Counted from the stretch's first letter, positions 16,488 through 26,312 are shown. The stretch is 64,000 bases of DNA from Rhizobium sp. EC-SD404 (GCF_902498825.1 NZ_LR701459.1:681001-745000), one strand, 5' to 3'. The notes: generated by a model not told the origin, from the sequence alone. A program made the numbers and translations.

Positions 16488-16747
16488 TGGCCTGGCTTCT
16501 GGACGGCGGCGGCGTCGCGCTCCTCGCCCTGGCCATCCTCCTTGCCGAAATGGTGCTGCTCGTCCGCCCTGCCTTTCGCGCAGGCCGCAAGGCAGGGATA
16601 GGATACGTTGCGACATCACTATCCGGCATCTTTCTGATTCTTGCCGTCTACCGCGTTGCGGTCGCGGGGCTGGATGCCGTGGTCCTCATGCTTCTCACTC
16701 TCGCATTCGTCAGTCATCTGACCGATCTTTGGGCCAGATTTCGCTAG
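16484..16747 (+). CDS. Small hydrophobic protein coupled to bchP
   Basis: An 87-residue protein with two or three predicted membrane helices (about residues 8-27, 39-58 and 62-80). The ATG overlaps the bchP stop as ATGA, which strongly suggests translation from the same mRNA. I do not recognise a family. Position at the end of the bchG-bchP operon suggests a membrane role linked to pigment synthesis or storage, but this is inference from context only. Confidence 0.7.
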   Translation: MMAWLLDGGGVALLALAILLAEMVLLVRPAFRAGRKAGIGYVATSLSGIFLILAVYRVAVAGLDAVVLMLLTLAFVSHLTDLWARFR

Positions 16748-16860
16748 CCGATGGGTTATAGTGGCTGCAGTCCGATCGACATCTGTAGATGCAATCGGAA
16801 CCTCAGACCTCGCGCGCCATTCGGTGCAAGAACCGCCTTTTTCCGGAGCCAGTCAGGTCC

Positions 16861-17322
16861 ATGGCACTCGCAGTCTTCGTAGTTCTCGTTCTCGTCGCCG
16901 CTTCAACCGGTGCCATTTTCAAGCCCGGCGCCTGGTACGAGCGGCTGGACAAGCCCTCCTGGACGCCGCCGAACATCGCGTTTCCGATCGTCTGGTCGAT
17001 CCTCTACGTCATGATCGCGATGGCGGGCTGGCTGGTCTGGCGGGAGGTCGGCTGGTCTTTGCCGATCGTCCTGTGGGGCGCGCAACTCTTCGTGAACGCG
17101 GCCTGGTCTTGGTTGTTCTTCGGGCGGCGGCGCATGGACTTGGCGCTGATCGATGTCGGCGCCCTGTGGCTGGTGATCGCCGGCTTTATCCTGACGGCCT
17201 GGCCGATCTCGACGACGGCTTCTCTGCTTTTCTTGCCCTATCTCGTCTGGGTCAGCATTGCGGCGGCGCTCAACCGATCGGTGCTGAACCGCAACCCTCA
17301 CGCACAATCGCATCCAGCATGA
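16861..17322 (+). CDS. tspO: TspO/MBR family tryptophan-rich sensory protein
   Basis: A 153-residue, five-helix membrane protein with the family's W-rich signature (GAWYERLDKPSWTPPNIAFPIVWSILY, given here as two overlapping parts: GAWYERLDKPSW and TPPNIAFPIVW). TspO binds or transports tetrapyrroles and in Rhodobacter modulates PpsR/AppA-dependent expression of photosynthesis genes, so its place beside the cluster is functional. The frame is open from 16789, but ATG 16861 gives the standard length and N-terminus. It lies 113 nt after the small ORF; no convincing PpsR site was found in that gap. Confidence 0.92.
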   Translation: MALAVFVVLVLVAASTGAIFKPGAWYERLDKPSWTPPNIAFPIVWSILYVMIAMAGWLVWREVGWSLPIVLWGAQLFVNAAWSWLFFGRRRMDLALIDVGALWLVIAGFILTAWPISTTASLLFLPYLVWVSIAAALNRSVLNRNPHAQSHPA

Positions 17323-17440
17323 ACGGCGAAACCAATTTTCGGCGTTGACCGTATCGGACTGGCTGACTAGCAAGAGACGAGGGAAAGCGCTGTCTCGGCG
17401 GCGTTGGGGCTTCCTGCCCATTCAGAGGAACGACCATTTC

Positions 17441-18301
17441 ATGACAATGAAACTCGCTGTTGCGCTTGCCGCCGCTTGTGCCGGCCTTTCGACATCGATC
17501 GCTTTCGCGGCCGATGCGACCATGGGCGCCGCCCCGATGGGACAGGATCCCGTTGTCCAGGAAAGTGGCGGCCTGCCGTTCGGCATCGTTGCCGGTGGCT
17601 ATGCATTCGTGTCGCCGGTTTACGAAGGCTCGGATGAATACCGCGTCGTCGCGTTCCCCGTGATCTACCCGCGCTTTTATGGCGACGGCCCGGGCCTTGG
17701 CGATCGCTTCACCCTGCGCGGTCTCGACGATGTGCGCTTCGCGGTCATCCAGCATCAGGGCTTCGAGTTCGGCCCGCTCGCCGGTTACACGTTTGGCCGC
17801 GACCAGGACGACGCCGATCTGATCAATGGCATCGGCGATGTCGACGGTGGTCTGATCGTCGGCGGCTATGCCGGCTACAAGTTCGAACCGTTCTTCATCG
17901 ATGCGGCATTCGCCACGCAGGTGACCGGTGAGGACGACGCTGGCTATCAGGTTAAGGTCGCCGCCGGGGTCGATCACACGATCACCGACCGGCTGGACAT
18001 GACGGCGACACTCTCTACGGCTTACGCGTCCGACGACTACATGGACACGTATTTCTCGGTCACCCCGGCCCAGGCGGCCGCATCCGTGGCAAATCTCGCC
18101 CCCTACGATGCCGATGGTGGCTTCAAGAACGTCGCCGTCGATCTCGCTTTCGACTATCGCCTGACAGAGCGCGCGACGTTCACGGGCAGCGTCGGCTATT
18201 CGCGCCTTATCGGCGATGCGGCCGATAGCTCGATCACGGCTTCGGAAAACCAGTTCCGCGGCGGCGTCGGCCTCACCTATACGTTCGGCCGCATTCAATA
18301 A
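17441..18301 (+). CDS. MipA/OmpV family outer-membrane protein
   Basis: A 286-residue protein starting with a signal peptide (MTMKLAVALAAACAGLS, cleavage after AFA near residue 23) and then alternating beta-strand patterns ending in an aromatic-rich C-terminus typical of outer-membrane barrels. The region GGYAFVSPVYEGSDEYRVV is the MipA/OmpV signature. Members are scaffolds for murein enzymes or general porins; the role here is unknown. The start is chosen because of the signal peptide and an AGAGGAA ribosome site; the open frame begins earlier. It ends 14 nt from the convergent marR gene. Confidence 0.8.
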   Translation: MTMKLAVALAAACAGLSTSIAFAADATMGAAPMGQDPVVQESGGLPFGIVAGGYAFVSPVYEGSDEYRVVAFPVIYPRFYGDGPGLGDRFTLRGLDDVRFAVIQHQGFEFGPLAGYTFGRDQDDADLINGIGDVDGGLIVGGYAGYKFEPFFIDAAFATQVTGEDDAGYQVKVAAGVDHTITDRLDMTATLSTAYASDDYMDTYFSVTPAQAAASVANLAPYDADGGFKNVAVDLAFDYRLTERATFTGSVGYSRLIGDAADSSITASENQFRGGVGLTYTFGRIQ

Positions 18302-18314
18302 GTCGCGTCAATTT

Positions 18315-18788
18315 TCAGCGATCGATCGCCGACCCGTCCAAAAGCGGGGAGGCATCGATCGCATGCGCGTTCAGCATCGTCGCGACGCGCTCGAGCGATG
18401 AGACGATCATCGCCTGCTCCCAGCTCTCCAGCGCCTCGAAACGCGTGGAAAACAATTCCTGAAGTGCATCGGGCGCTGTCTCCATCGTTTGCCGACCCTC
18501 GGGCGTCAGGCTGATCCAGATTTGCCGCCGGTCTGTTTCACCCCGGATGCGTCGCGCAAAGCCGCGGTGTTCCAGTTTGTCGATCAGCGACGTCACGGTC
18601 GCCTGGCTGATCCGCGCGCGTGACGCGATCTCCTTCGGCGTCGTTTCGCCTGCTTCCGCAATGATCTGCATCAGAACGCGCTGTGCGGCCGTCAGTCCCG
18701 TGCTGCGCGACAGCGCTCGCGCATGCTGATCCGTCGCCTTGAGAATGCGCCGCAGCGCCACGAGGCTTGCGTGCGTTCGCTCCTGCAT
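18315..18788 (-). CDS. ectR: MarR-family regulator, probable EctR of the ectoine operon
   Basis: A 157-residue winged-helix protein with the MarR recognition region (TPKEIASRARISQATVTSLIDKLEHRG, split as TPKEIASRARIS and QATVTSLIDKLEHRG, about residues 53-79) and a wing DRRQIWISLTPEG. It is divergent from ectABC-ask across a 262-nt intergenic region. MarR-type EctR proteins in the same position repress ectoine synthesis in halotolerant methylotrophs, so a repressor of the adjacent operon is the best guess. The symbol is assigned from context and similarity of type, not from a tested site. Confidence 0.75.
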   Translation of the reverse strand: MQERTHASLVALRRILKATDQHARALSRSTGLTAAQRVLMQIIAEAGETTPKEIASRARISQATVTSLIDKLEHRGFARRIRGETDRRQIWISLTPEGRQTMETAPDALQELFSTRFEALESWEQAMIVSSLERVATMLNAHAIDASPLLDGSAIDR

Positions 18789-18984
18789 TTCCTTAGCCTT
18801 TCAAAGGGGTGTTTCAGCACCACTTGTCTTTAGAGTGCGCCATGCATTTCGTCTATCAAATGAATTTTGGATCGGTTTTCGTAGAATGCCATTCGCCAAG
18901 TGCGGCATTCGCCCCCAAAAAAAGATCATTATTCCTTGGAACCCCGCCTCTCATGTAAAAAATGCCTGAAATGCGGCGTGATCG

Positions 18985-19026
18985 TTGAATCGTTTCGTAG
19001 GTGCTGTATATTTCGGCAATCGAATT
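18985..19026 (+). promoter_or_regulatory. Candidate ectA promoter with overlapping dyad
   Basis: TTGAAT (18985-18990), a 16-nt spacer and TATATT (19007-19012) form a good sigma70-type promoter 39 nt before the ectA ATG. An imperfect dyad ATTTCG-GCAAT-CGAATT (19010-19026) overlaps the -10 and start region, the place where a MarR-type repressor would act. The dyad has one mismatch and is therefore only a candidate EctR operator. The rest of 18789-18984 holds nothing I can name. Confidence 0.5.
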
Positions 19027-19050
19027 AATAAGACCAAGGCGGACGGGACA

Positions 19051-19605
19051 ATGACACATCACACGATCGAACTTTCGGGGCACCGCAAGCGGCCGGTCGA
19101 CGGCGTCAGCTTTCGCAAGCCGAAAAAAAGCGATGGCGCCGATGTTTGGCGACTGATTGCCGGTACAGGCAAGCTCGATGAGAATTCCATGTACTGCAAT
19201 CTTCTGCAGTGCGACCACTTCGCCGACACCTGCATCATTGCGGAACTGAACGGAGAAATCGTCGGCTGGATTTCAGGTTACATCCAACCCGACGCGTCGA
19301 GCACATTTTTCGTCTGGCAGGTTGCGGTATCGGAGAAGGCCCGGGGGCGGGGTATTGCCAAGCGCATGCTGACCGAACTGATGCGCCGCAAGGAATGCGC
19401 CGACGTCGAGCGCGTACAGACGACGATCACCAAGGACAATGAGGCGAGCTGGGCACTTTTCCGCTCGTTCGCCAGGCAGTCCGGCGCCGAACTTCAGGAT
19501 CGGCCCTATTTCCGCGAAGAAGAGCATTTCGACGGCGAGCACGACACCGAGCACATGGTGACGATCACCTTCGAAGACAGCGTACGCATCGCTTTCGCTG
19601 CCTGA
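19051..19605 (+). CDS. ectA: L-2,4-diaminobutyrate N-gamma-acetyltransferase EctA
   Basis: A 184-residue GNAT-fold acetyltransferase. The acetyl-CoA loop is visible as VAVSEKARGRGIAKRML (about residues 92-108). It transfers acetyl from acetyl-CoA to the gamma amino group of diaminobutyrate, the second step of ectoine synthesis. The open frame extends upstream to 18985 through the promoter, but ATG 19051 behind GGACGGGAC gives the family length. First gene of ectA-ectB-ectC-ask. Confidence 0.95.
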   Translation: MTHHTIELSGHRKRPVDGVSFRKPKKSDGADVWRLIAGTGKLDENSMYCNLLQCDHFADTCIIAELNGEIVGWISGYIQPDASSTFFVWQVAVSEKARGRGIAKRMLTELMRRKECADVERVQTTITKDNEASWALFRSFARQSGAELQDRPYFREEEHFDGEHDTEHMVTITFEDSVRIAFAA

Positions 19606-19662
19606 TCAGCTCTTCACTTCACCCTTCGAAACTTTCACCAATCCAGACACTGGAGTGGCACC

Positions 19663-20952
19663 ATGACGACTATGACCATGACCGACAAAACCATCTATGA
19701 ACGTCGCGAATCCGAAGCGCGCAGCTATTGCCGCAGCTTCCCGAACGTCTTTTCATCGGCCCGTAATGCCGTGCTTCGTGATGAAAGCGGCCGCGATTAC
19801 ATCGACTTTCTCGCCGGCTGTTCCTCGCTGAATTACGGCCACAACGATCCGGACATGAAGGCGGCGCTGGTCGACTACATCACCAGTGATGGCGTCACGC
19901 ACGGCCTGGACATGCACACGTCGGCGAAAACCGCCTTCCTCAAGGCGTTCGAAGAGATCGTTCTTGAACCGCGCGGCCTAGACTACAAGGTGCAGTTCAC
20001 GGGTCCGACGGGTGCCAACGCCGTGGAATCGGCGATGAAGCTCGCTCGCAAGGTGACTGGCCGCACAAACATCATCTCGTTCACCAACGGCTTCCACGGC
20101 GTGACCATGGGTGCGCTTGCTGCCACTGGAAATGGGTACCATCGCGGTGGCGCATCGGCGCCATTGTCCAACGTGCAGCGCGTGCCGTTCGATGCCTATC
20201 ATGGTGACGAAATCGACACGGCGCAGATGCTGGAGAAGATGCTTGACGATCCGTCCAGCGGAATCGACACGCCTGCAGCGATCATGCTCGAGACCGTTCA
20301 GGGCGAAGGTGGTCTCAACGCCGCGTCGGCCGCGTGGGTCAAGCGCATCGAGGAGATCGCACGTGCCCATGGCGCGCTGCTGATCATCGACGACATCCAG
20401 GCCGGCTGTGGCCGGACAGGCACGTTCTTCTCGTTCGAGGACATGGGTGTTTCGCCTGACATCGTCACGATGGCGAAGTCGTTTTCCGGCTTCGGGCTGC
20501 CCTTCGCGGCTGTGCTGATCAAGCCGGAGCACGACATCTGGGGCCCGGCTGAGCACAACGGCACGTTCCGCGGCAACAACCATGCTTTCGTCACGGCACG
20601 GATCGCGCTGGAGAAATTCTGGAAGGACGGTGCTTTCCAGCAGGAAGTCCAAGCAAAGGGCGACTATCTGAAGCAGCGCCTGGAAGCCATCGCCGACATG
20701 GTGCCGGGTGCCCGTCTCAAGGGGCGCGGCATGATGCGTGGCGTCGATGTGGGAACGGGCGAAGTTGCCGGAGAGATCTGCAAGCGCTGTTTCCAGCAGG
20801 GTCTCATCATCGAAACGTCGGGCGCGCATGACGAGGTCGTCAAGATCCTCGCGCCACTGACGATCGAACAGGACCTGCTGGCAAAGGGTCTCGACATCTT
20901 GGAAGCTGCGGTTGCCGAAAAGTTTTCGGCGCACAAGATGGCGGCTGAATAG
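19663..20952 (+). CDS. ectB: Diaminobutyrate-2-oxoglutarate transaminase EctB
   Basis: A 429-residue class III PLP aminotransferase. The Schiff-base lysine is Lys272 (TMAKSFSGFGLP) and the PLP-nitrogen acid is in IIDDIQAGCGRTG (residues 241-253). EctB makes L-2,4-diaminobutyrate from aspartate beta-semialdehyde, with glutamate as donor. It is 57 nt after ectA. The start MTTMTMTDKTIYERRESEARSY places the conserved region at the usual distance. Chemically it is the reverse of the proposed aminotransferase at 31526-32896. Confidence 0.96.
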   Translation: MTTMTMTDKTIYERRESEARSYCRSFPNVFSSARNAVLRDESGRDYIDFLAGCSSLNYGHNDPDMKAALVDYITSDGVTHGLDMHTSAKTAFLKAFEEIVLEPRGLDYKVQFTGPTGANAVESAMKLARKVTGRTNIISFTNGFHGVTMGALAATGNGYHRGGASAPLSNVQRVPFDAYHGDEIDTAQMLEKMLDDPSSGIDTPAAIMLETVQGEGGLNAASAAWVKRIEEIARAHGALLIIDDIQAGCGRTGTFFSFEDMGVSPDIVTMAKSFSGFGLPFAAVLIKPEHDIWGPAEHNGTFRGNNHAFVTARIALEKFWKDGAFQQEVQAKGDYLKQRLEAIADMVPGARLKGRGMMRGVDVGTGEVAGEICKRCFQQGLIIETSGAHDEVVKILAPLTIEQDLLAKGLDILEAAVAEKFSAHKMAAE

Positions 20953-21000
20953 CCGCCGTCTCGCCGTACCTGCCGAGAACAAGACAAGAAGGATCAACGC

Positions 21001-21408
21001 ATGATCGTCAGAGATTTGCATACGGAAAAGACCACCGAACGACGGGTGGATTCAGAAGGCTGGAACTCGGTGCGCCTGCTGCTTGCCGGCGACAACATGG
21101 GCTTCAGCTTTCACATCACCACGATCTATGCAGGCGGCGAACTGCAGTTTCATTACAAGAACCATTTCGAGAGCGTCTACTGCATCTCGGGTGAAGGCTC
21201 GATCGAGGATCTGGCGACCGGCGAAGTGCACGAAATCCGCCCCGGCGTGATGTACGCACTGAGCGATCACGACCGGCACATCCTGCGCGGCAAGACCGAG
21301 ATGACCATGGCCTGTGTGTTCAATCCGCCGGTCACGGGTAATGAAGTCCACCGGGCGGATGGCTCCTACGCGAATGCCGACGAGCATCAGCAGTCAGCCG
21401 CAGGCTGA
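21001..21408 (+). CDS. ectC: L-ectoine synthase EctC
   Basis: A 135-residue single-domain cupin. [19 protein letters not shown] and the later [19 protein letters not shown] and [20 protein letters not shown] regions are standard EctC sequence, including the metal-site region. It cyclises N-gamma-acetyl-diaminobutyrate to ectoine by removal of water. It lies 48 nt after ectB. No ectoine hydroxylase gene (ectD) follows; the next gene is the specialised aspartokinase. Confidence 0.96.
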   Translation: MIVRDLHTEKTTERRVDSEGWNSVRLLLAGDNMGFSFHITTIYAGGELQFHYKNHFESVYCISGEGSIEDLATGEVHEIRPGVMYALSDHDRHILRGKTEMTMACVFNPPVTGNEVHRADGSYANADEHQQSAAG

Positions 21409-21472
21409 TCCGCGTCGCACCGAAATCTGGACACCGGACAAGATGCCGCTTCTCAGCGGGATGGAGAGTGGA

Positions 21473-22933
21473 ATGAGTATCACCGACAACATGAACGAGA
21501 CGCGCGGCGTCCACACGGTCGAGAAGATCGGCGGCACTTCGATCAGCCGATCGCGCGAACTCATCGACAGCATCTGGGTCGGCGACCGCGAGGGCGTCGA
21601 TATCTACAATCGGGTTTTTGTGGTTTCGGCCTATGCCGGCATGACCAACGCTCTTTTGGAGCACAAGAAAACCGACGAGCCGGGCGTCTATGCCCTGTTC
21701 TCCAATGCCGACAACGACCATGGCTGGATGGACCAGCTGAACCGCGTCGGCACAATGATGCGGGACAAGAACGCAGAAATCCTGAGCGATGCCGGCGACC
21801 GGAAAGTTGCCGACGATTTCGTGCGCGAACGCATCGAGGGTGCGCGCACCTGCTTGTTCGATCTGCAGCGTCTTTGCTCCTACGGCCATTTCCGGCTCGA
21901 GGAACACATGATGACGACGCGCGAGCTGCTGTCGGGTCTGGGCGAGGCGCACTCTGCCTTCACGACCGTGCTGCTTCTGCGTCGTCACGGCGTCAATGCG
22001 CGCTTCGTGGATCTCACCGGCTGGCGCGACGAAAGCCACCCAGATCTCAACGCTCGGATCGAAACGGCTTTTGCCGACATCGATCTTGCGCAGGAACTGC
22101 CGATCGCAACCGGTTACGCACAGTGCCGCGAAGGCCTGATGCGCGAATTCGATCGCGGTTATTCGGAAGTGACGTTTGCGCGGATCGCCGCGCTGACCAA
22201 GGCGCGCGAAGCGGTCATCCATAAGGAGTTCCACCTGTCGAGCGCCGATCCGAAGCTCGTTGGCGTCGATGCGGTCAAGAAGATCGGACGGACCAATTAC
22301 GACGTCGCCGACCAGCTTTCGAACATGGGCATGGAGGCCATCCATCCCAAGGCCGCCAAGACCCTGCGCCAGGCGGGCATTCCGCTTCGGGTCGCCAATG
22401 CGTTCGAACCCCAGGATCCCGGCACTTTGATCGACGCGGAACCGGCAAGCGAGCCACGCGTCGAGATCATCACTGGCTTGCCGGTCATTTCGCTGGAACT
22501 GTTCGAGCAGGACATGGTCGGTGTGAAGGGCTACGATGCGGCGATCCTCGAGGCGCTGAAGCGTCATCGTGTTTGGATCGTTTCGAAGACCTCCAACGCC
22601 AACACGATCACGCATTATCTGGAGGGGTCTCTGAAGAGCATTCGGCGCGTCGAACACGATCTCGCGGCCCTCTATCCCTCGGCCGAGATCAAGGTTCGCA
22701 AGGTGGCGATCGTCTCTGCGATCGGACGCGAACTGCGCGGTCTGGACGTGATGCTCAATTCGCTCATTGCGCTCAAGGATGCGGGCATCGAACCGCTCGG
22801 TGCGCACGAAACCGGCCGCGGTGTGGATGTACAGATCGTCGTTGCGCAGGAATCGATGGACGTGGCGGTGAAGAGCCTGCACCGCACTCTCGTCGAAACC
22901 GAAACCGACGTGGAGCTTCGAGCTGCAGCTTGA
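21473..22933 (+). CDS. ask: Ectoine-operon aspartate kinase Ask_Ect
   Basis: A 486-residue aspartokinase beginning with the KIGGTSISRSRELID signature near residue 18 and ending with ACT-type regulatory domains. The specialised Ask found behind ectC supplies aspartyl phosphate for ectoine synthesis and is usually less sensitive to amino-acid feedback. The frame is open from 21314 inside ectC, but ATG 21473 has a GGAGAG site in front and gives the expected size; ATG 21461 is an alternative. A strong terminator follows at 22963-23040. Confidence 0.92.
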   Translation: MSITDNMNETRGVHTVEKIGGTSISRSRELIDSIWVGDREGVDIYNRVFVVSAYAGMTNALLEHKKTDEPGVYALFSNADNDHGWMDQLNRVGTMMRDKNAEILSDAGDRKVADDFVRERIEGARTCLFDLQRLCSYGHFRLEEHMMTTRELLSGLGEAHSAFTTVLLLRRHGVNARFVDLTGWRDESHPDLNARIETAFADIDLAQELPIATGYAQCREGLMREFDRGYSEVTFARIAALTKAREAVIHKEFHLSSADPKLVGVDAVKKIGRTNYDVADQLSNMGMEAIHPKAAKTLRQAGIPLRVANAFEPQDPGTLIDAEPASEPRVEIITGLPVISLELFEQDMVGVKGYDAAILEALKRHRVWIVSKTSNANTITHYLEGSLKSIRRVEHDLAALYPSAEIKVRKVAIVSAIGRELRGLDVMLNSLIALKDAGIEPLGAHETGRGVDVQIVVAQESMDVAVKSLHRTLVETETDVELRAAA

Positions 22934-22962
22934 TGCATGAATTCTGAACGAAGTACGCCAAG

Positions 22963-23040
22963 CCCGGTTCAAGATTGGTTCAACCGGGTTTGCTTATAAA
23001 GCGCCACTGCCGGCCTTCGATGGGTCGGCCGTGGCGTTTT
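22963..23040 (+). terminator. Terminator(s) of the ectABC-ask operon
   Basis: Two hairpins lie in tandem. CCCGGTT (22963-22969) pairs with AACCGGG (22982-22988). CGCCAC plus GGCC (from 23002) pairs with GGCCGTGGCG, ending at 23036 and followed at once by TTTT. The second is a normal Rho-independent terminator for the ectoine operon. Confidence 0.8.
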
Positions 23041-23088
23041 CTATTTCCCTGAAGGCGCCTCCTTGAGACGTAGAAACAGGGTTGAACC

Positions 23089-24210
23089 ATGGCAAGTTCC
23101 GCGAGCCGCATCCTGGCCGGCGCCACGCTCCTCTCCCTTGTCGGAGCAGCTGCCGCCTATTCATCAGGCCATTTCACCCAGCCAGCCGAAACCGAGCAAA
23201 ATGGCGGGCTTCTCGAAGTTGCCGCGGGCGATCTCGTTCGTACGGTTGCCGCATCGGGCAAGCTGACACCGGCTCGCGAGGTCGACGTCGGTGCGCAAGT
23301 GTCGGGCCAACTGCATCGCATCCACGTCGAGGAAGGCGATCTCGTTGAAGCAGGTCAACTTCTCGCAGAAATCGATCCGACGCTCGCGCAGGCCGCTCTG
23401 GTCGAAGCGGAAGCTGCAGTCGATGTTCTTCGTGCCGACCTCGATGCCAAAGCCGCGGAAGTTCGGCAGGCCAACTCAAGTCTGCAGCGTCTTCGCCATC
23501 TTGCCGATCGTGGCGTCAGTTCAGCCGCGGAGCTCGATGTTGCCGTCTCGGCCATCGCGGTTGCCGAGGCTGGCGCTAACAGCCTGCGCGCCCAGATCCG
23601 GCAGGCAGAAGCCGCACTCCAGACAGCGCGCGCGAATATCGCCTATACCCGTATCGTGTCACCAATGGCCGGGACCGTGATGACCGTTGCCGCCAAGGAA
23701 GGTCAAACGCTCAACGCCAACAATGAAGCGCCGCTACTTTTGACGATTGCCGACCTCACGCGGATGCGCGTGGAAGCGGAGGTATCCGAGGCCGATGTGT
23801 CGCAATTGGAGCCTGGCCAGACGACGCGGTTCACGGTCCTGGGGCAAGCCGATGACGCGCGCAATGGGCGGCTGGCGCAAATCCTGCCGGAGCCGCTGGT
23901 GGTGAATCAGGTCGTTTTCTACCGGGCGCTGTTCGAGGTCGACAATCCGGACGGCCGACTGATGGACCAGATGACGGCGCAGGTCTTCTTCGAGCTCGAA
24001 ACCTCGCAGGGGGAGCCGCTCGTTCCTCTCGATGCTCTGGTCAACAATGGCCGTGAAGGATCATCCGACATCGTGCTTCTGCCAGGCGTCGACGGAAGCG
24101 TAGAGCAACGCCGCGTGGAGCTGGGTGCGCGTGACGACGTGCGTGCCGCTGTCGTCGACGGCCTGGAGCCGGGTGAATGGATCTTCGCCAGCGGGGCTGC
24201 TTCGCGATGA
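23089..24210 (+). CDS. macA: MacA-like periplasmic adaptor of a tripartite efflux system
   Basis: A 373-residue HlyD/RND-type adaptor. It has an N-terminal membrane anchor (about residues 8-26), a biotinyl-lipoyl half (VDVGAQVSGQLHRIHVEEGD, near residues 65-84), a coiled-coil hairpin of alanine- and glutamate-rich helices (about 100-185), the second lipoyl half (IVSPMAGTVMTVAAKEGQ) and a barrel domain. It links an inner-membrane MacB transporter to an outer-membrane TolC channel. The stop overlaps the downstream transporter gene as ATGA. No TolC gene is in the window. Confidence 0.85.
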   Translation: MASSASRILAGATLLSLVGAAAAYSSGHFTQPAETEQNGGLLEVAAGDLVRTVAASGKLTPAREVDVGAQVSGQLHRIHVEEGDLVEAGQLLAEIDPTLAQAALVEAEAAVDVLRADLDAKAAEVRQANSSLQRLRHLADRGVSSAAELDVAVSAIAVAEAGANSLRAQIRQAEAALQTARANIAYTRIVSPMAGTVMTVAAKEGQTLNANNEAPLLLTIADLTRMRVEAEVSEADVSQLEPGQTTRFTVLGQADDARNGRLAQILPEPLVVNQVVFYRALFEVDNPDGRLMDQMTAQVFFELETSQGEPLVPLDALVNNGREGSSDIVLLPGVDGSVEQRRVELGARDDVRAAVVDGLEPGEWIFASGAASR

Positions 24211-26201
24211 ATGCCCACATGCGTCCGGTGGTCACTGATGATCGGGACAACTTGGTCGAGCCGATCATCCGGGTCCGAGGGCTCACACGTCACTACGGGA
24301 TAGGCGACGCGCAGACCGCGGTGTTGAAAGGCATCGATCTCGATGTTGCAGCAGGGGAGTTCGTGGCGATCATCGGACAGTCCAGCTCGGGCAAATCGAC
24401 ATTGATGAACATACTGGGTTGCCTCGATCAGCCATCCGATGGGACCCTGCATATCGCCGGCCAACAGATCGACAGTCTGTCGCAAGACGATTTGGCGGCG
24501 CTTCGCCGCGATCGGTTCGGCTTCATATTTCAGCGTTATCACCTGGTCGCCGGCATGAGCGCGGTCCAGAATGTGGCGTTGCCGGCTGTCTATGCCGGCA
24601 TCGCCGGGGACGTGCGGCGGCAACGCGCGGAAGAGATCCTCCAACGCCTTGGGCTCGGTGCGCGTCTCGACCATGCCCCTGATGCCTTGTCGGGCGGGCA
24701 GCAGCAGCGTGTTTCGATCGCACGGGCTCTGATGAACGAGCCGGATATCATTCTTGCCGACGAACCGACCGGCGCGCTCGACAGCGACACGGGTGACGCG
24801 GTGATGGCGCTGCTGGCGGAACTGAATGCGGAAGGCAAGACCGTCATCATCGTCACGCATGATCCGGAAATCGCGGCGCAAGCCACCCGGGTAATCCGCG
24901 TCAAGGACGGCCTGGTCGTGGACGATCGGCGCAGTGCAAGCGCTCAGCTCGGCGCCGGGCAGTCGCCCGTCGAACTCGCAAGCGAAAAGCCCGCGCGCGC
25001 AGCGCAGCCAGGCGAGATAGCCCTGATGGCGCTCTCTGCACTCCGACGCAACCGTTTGCGCACAGCGCTCACCATGCTCGGAATCGTCATCGGTGTCGCA
25101 TCCGTCGTCGCGATGCTCGCCATCGGCGCGGGCGCGCGCGAGCAGGTTCTTGCCGATATTCGAAAGATGGGAACGGACCTGATCGAAGTGAAACGCGGCG
25201 CGCGGAATGTGCGCGGCGGTGGCGACGATGTTCAGACGCTGGTGGCATCCGATCTGAAATCCATCGAGCGCGTCGCCGGCGTTGCCGGCGTCATCCCCGA
25301 AAGCGATCAATCGGTGGTTCTGCGCTCGCCCGTGCGGGATCATCAGGTCACCGCGATCGGCACGAGCCACGATTTTCCTTTCGTTCGGGACTGGCCGGTG
25401 GAGAGCGGTATTTTCTTCGACGAGTCCCATGAAGGACGCTATGCCAGCGTCGTCGTCATCGGGTCCTACACGGCCTCGCTTCTCTTTCCCGATGCCGATC
25501 CCGTCGGGCAGTACGTTCTCCTCAACAACGCTCCTTTCCAGATCATCGGCGTCATCGAGGAAAAGGGTGTCGTTACCGGAGGCGGCCGTCACAACAGGGA
25601 CGACCAGGTTCTGATCCCCTATACTACGGCTGGTGCCCGCATTTTCGGACAGGATTTCTTCAAAGAGATGATCGTGAAGGCAGAGCCTTCAGCGTCGCTC
25701 GACGCTGTTGAGGCGGGACTTTTCGATGCACTGCTGCATACACACGGGCGCGAGGATTTCCATTTCCAGAACATGAGCGGGGCGATCGAGCAGGCAGAGG
25801 CTGCTCAGGCATCTTTCACCGTGTTGCTTGGATCGATTGCTGCCATTTCTTTGCTGGTTGGCGGCATTGGCGTGATGAACATCATGCTGGTTTCTGTCAC
25901 CGAAAGGATCGGCGAGATCGGCATTCGCATGGCCATCGGAGCGCGACGGATCGATATCACGCGCCAGTTTCTCATCGAGGCAATTGCGGTGTGCGTTGCT
26001 GGCGGGGTGACGGGTGCTGCGATCGGTGTCGCCATCAGCATCGGGCTTCCATTGCTGGACGACGGCTTTGCCGCGGTCCTGACGCCTGGTCCGGTTATGA
26101 TTGCGGTGTTGTGCGCCGTAGCGACCGGTCTCCTCTTTGGAATCGCACCCGCCCGCAAGGCAGCCAGACTTGATCCGGTCGCAGCGTTGACGCGCAACTG
26201 A
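24207..26201 (+). CDS. macB: MacB-family ABC transporter (ATPase fused to permease)
   Basis: A 664-residue fusion. The ATPase half has Walker [10 protein letters not shown] at residues 57-65, a signature [15 protein letters not shown] near residue 163 and Walker [13 protein letters not shown]. The permease half has one helix near residue 290, a large MacB periplasmic domain and three C-terminal helices around 540-650, with the FtsX-type ending. MacB exports peptides, toxins or macrolides by a mechanotransmission mechanism. ATG 24207 overlaps the adaptor stop. The Walker A has SSS instead of the more usual GSG, but the essential GKS/T is kept. Confidence 0.88.
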   Translation: MNAHMRPVVTDDRDNLVEPIIRVRGLTRHYGIGDAQTAVLKGIDLDVAAGEFVAIIGQSSSGKSTLMNILGCLDQPSDGTLHIAGQQIDSLSQDDLAALRRDRFGFIFQRYHLVAGMSAVQNVALPAVYAGIAGDVRRQRAEEILQRLGLGARLDHAPDALSGGQQQRVSIARALMNEPDIILADEPTGALDSDTGDAVMALLAELNAEGKTVIIVTHDPEIAAQATRVIRVKDGLVVDDRRSASAQLGAGQSPVELASEKPARAAQPGEIALMALSALRRNRLRTALTMLGIVIGVASVVAMLAIGAGAREQVLADIRKMGTDLIEVKRGARNVRGGGDDVQTLVASDLKSIERVAGVAGVIPESDQSVVLRSPVRDHQVTAIGTSHDFPFVRDWPVESGIFFDESHEGRYASVVVIGSYTASLLFPDADPVGQYVLLNNAPFQIIGVIEEKGVVTGGGRHNRDDQVLIPYTTAGARIFGQDFFKEMIVKAEPSASLDAVEAGLFDALLHTHGREDFHFQNMSGAIEQAEAAQASFTVLLGSIAAISLLVGGIGVMNIMLVSVTERIGEIGIRMAIGARRIDITRQFLIEAIAVCVAGGVTGAAIGVAISIGLPLLDDGFAAVLTPGPVMIAVLCAVATGLLFGIAPARKAARLDPVAALTRN

Positions 26202-26312
26202 CGAACGCTACTCGAGTCATTTCGCTTTTCTTCGGATCGCTTGATGACTTCAAGGTTTTGATGTGTCGCGTTTCCGAACTGTGAGCCTTTATCCAATTTG
26301 CCTGGAAACGCT

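Noticed and set aside
16748..16860. A PpsR site before tspO
   Set aside because: The best TGT-N12 stretch ends in AAC, two mismatches from ACA and without a matching promoter.
21332..22972. A 546-codon minus-strand frame opposite the aspartokinase gene
   Set aside because: It mirrors the ask gene, begins near its end, and has no ribosome site or recognisable fold.
23919..25592. A 557-codon minus-strand frame opposite macA and macB
   Set aside because: It crosses the junction of two coupled genes on the other strand and shows no domain.
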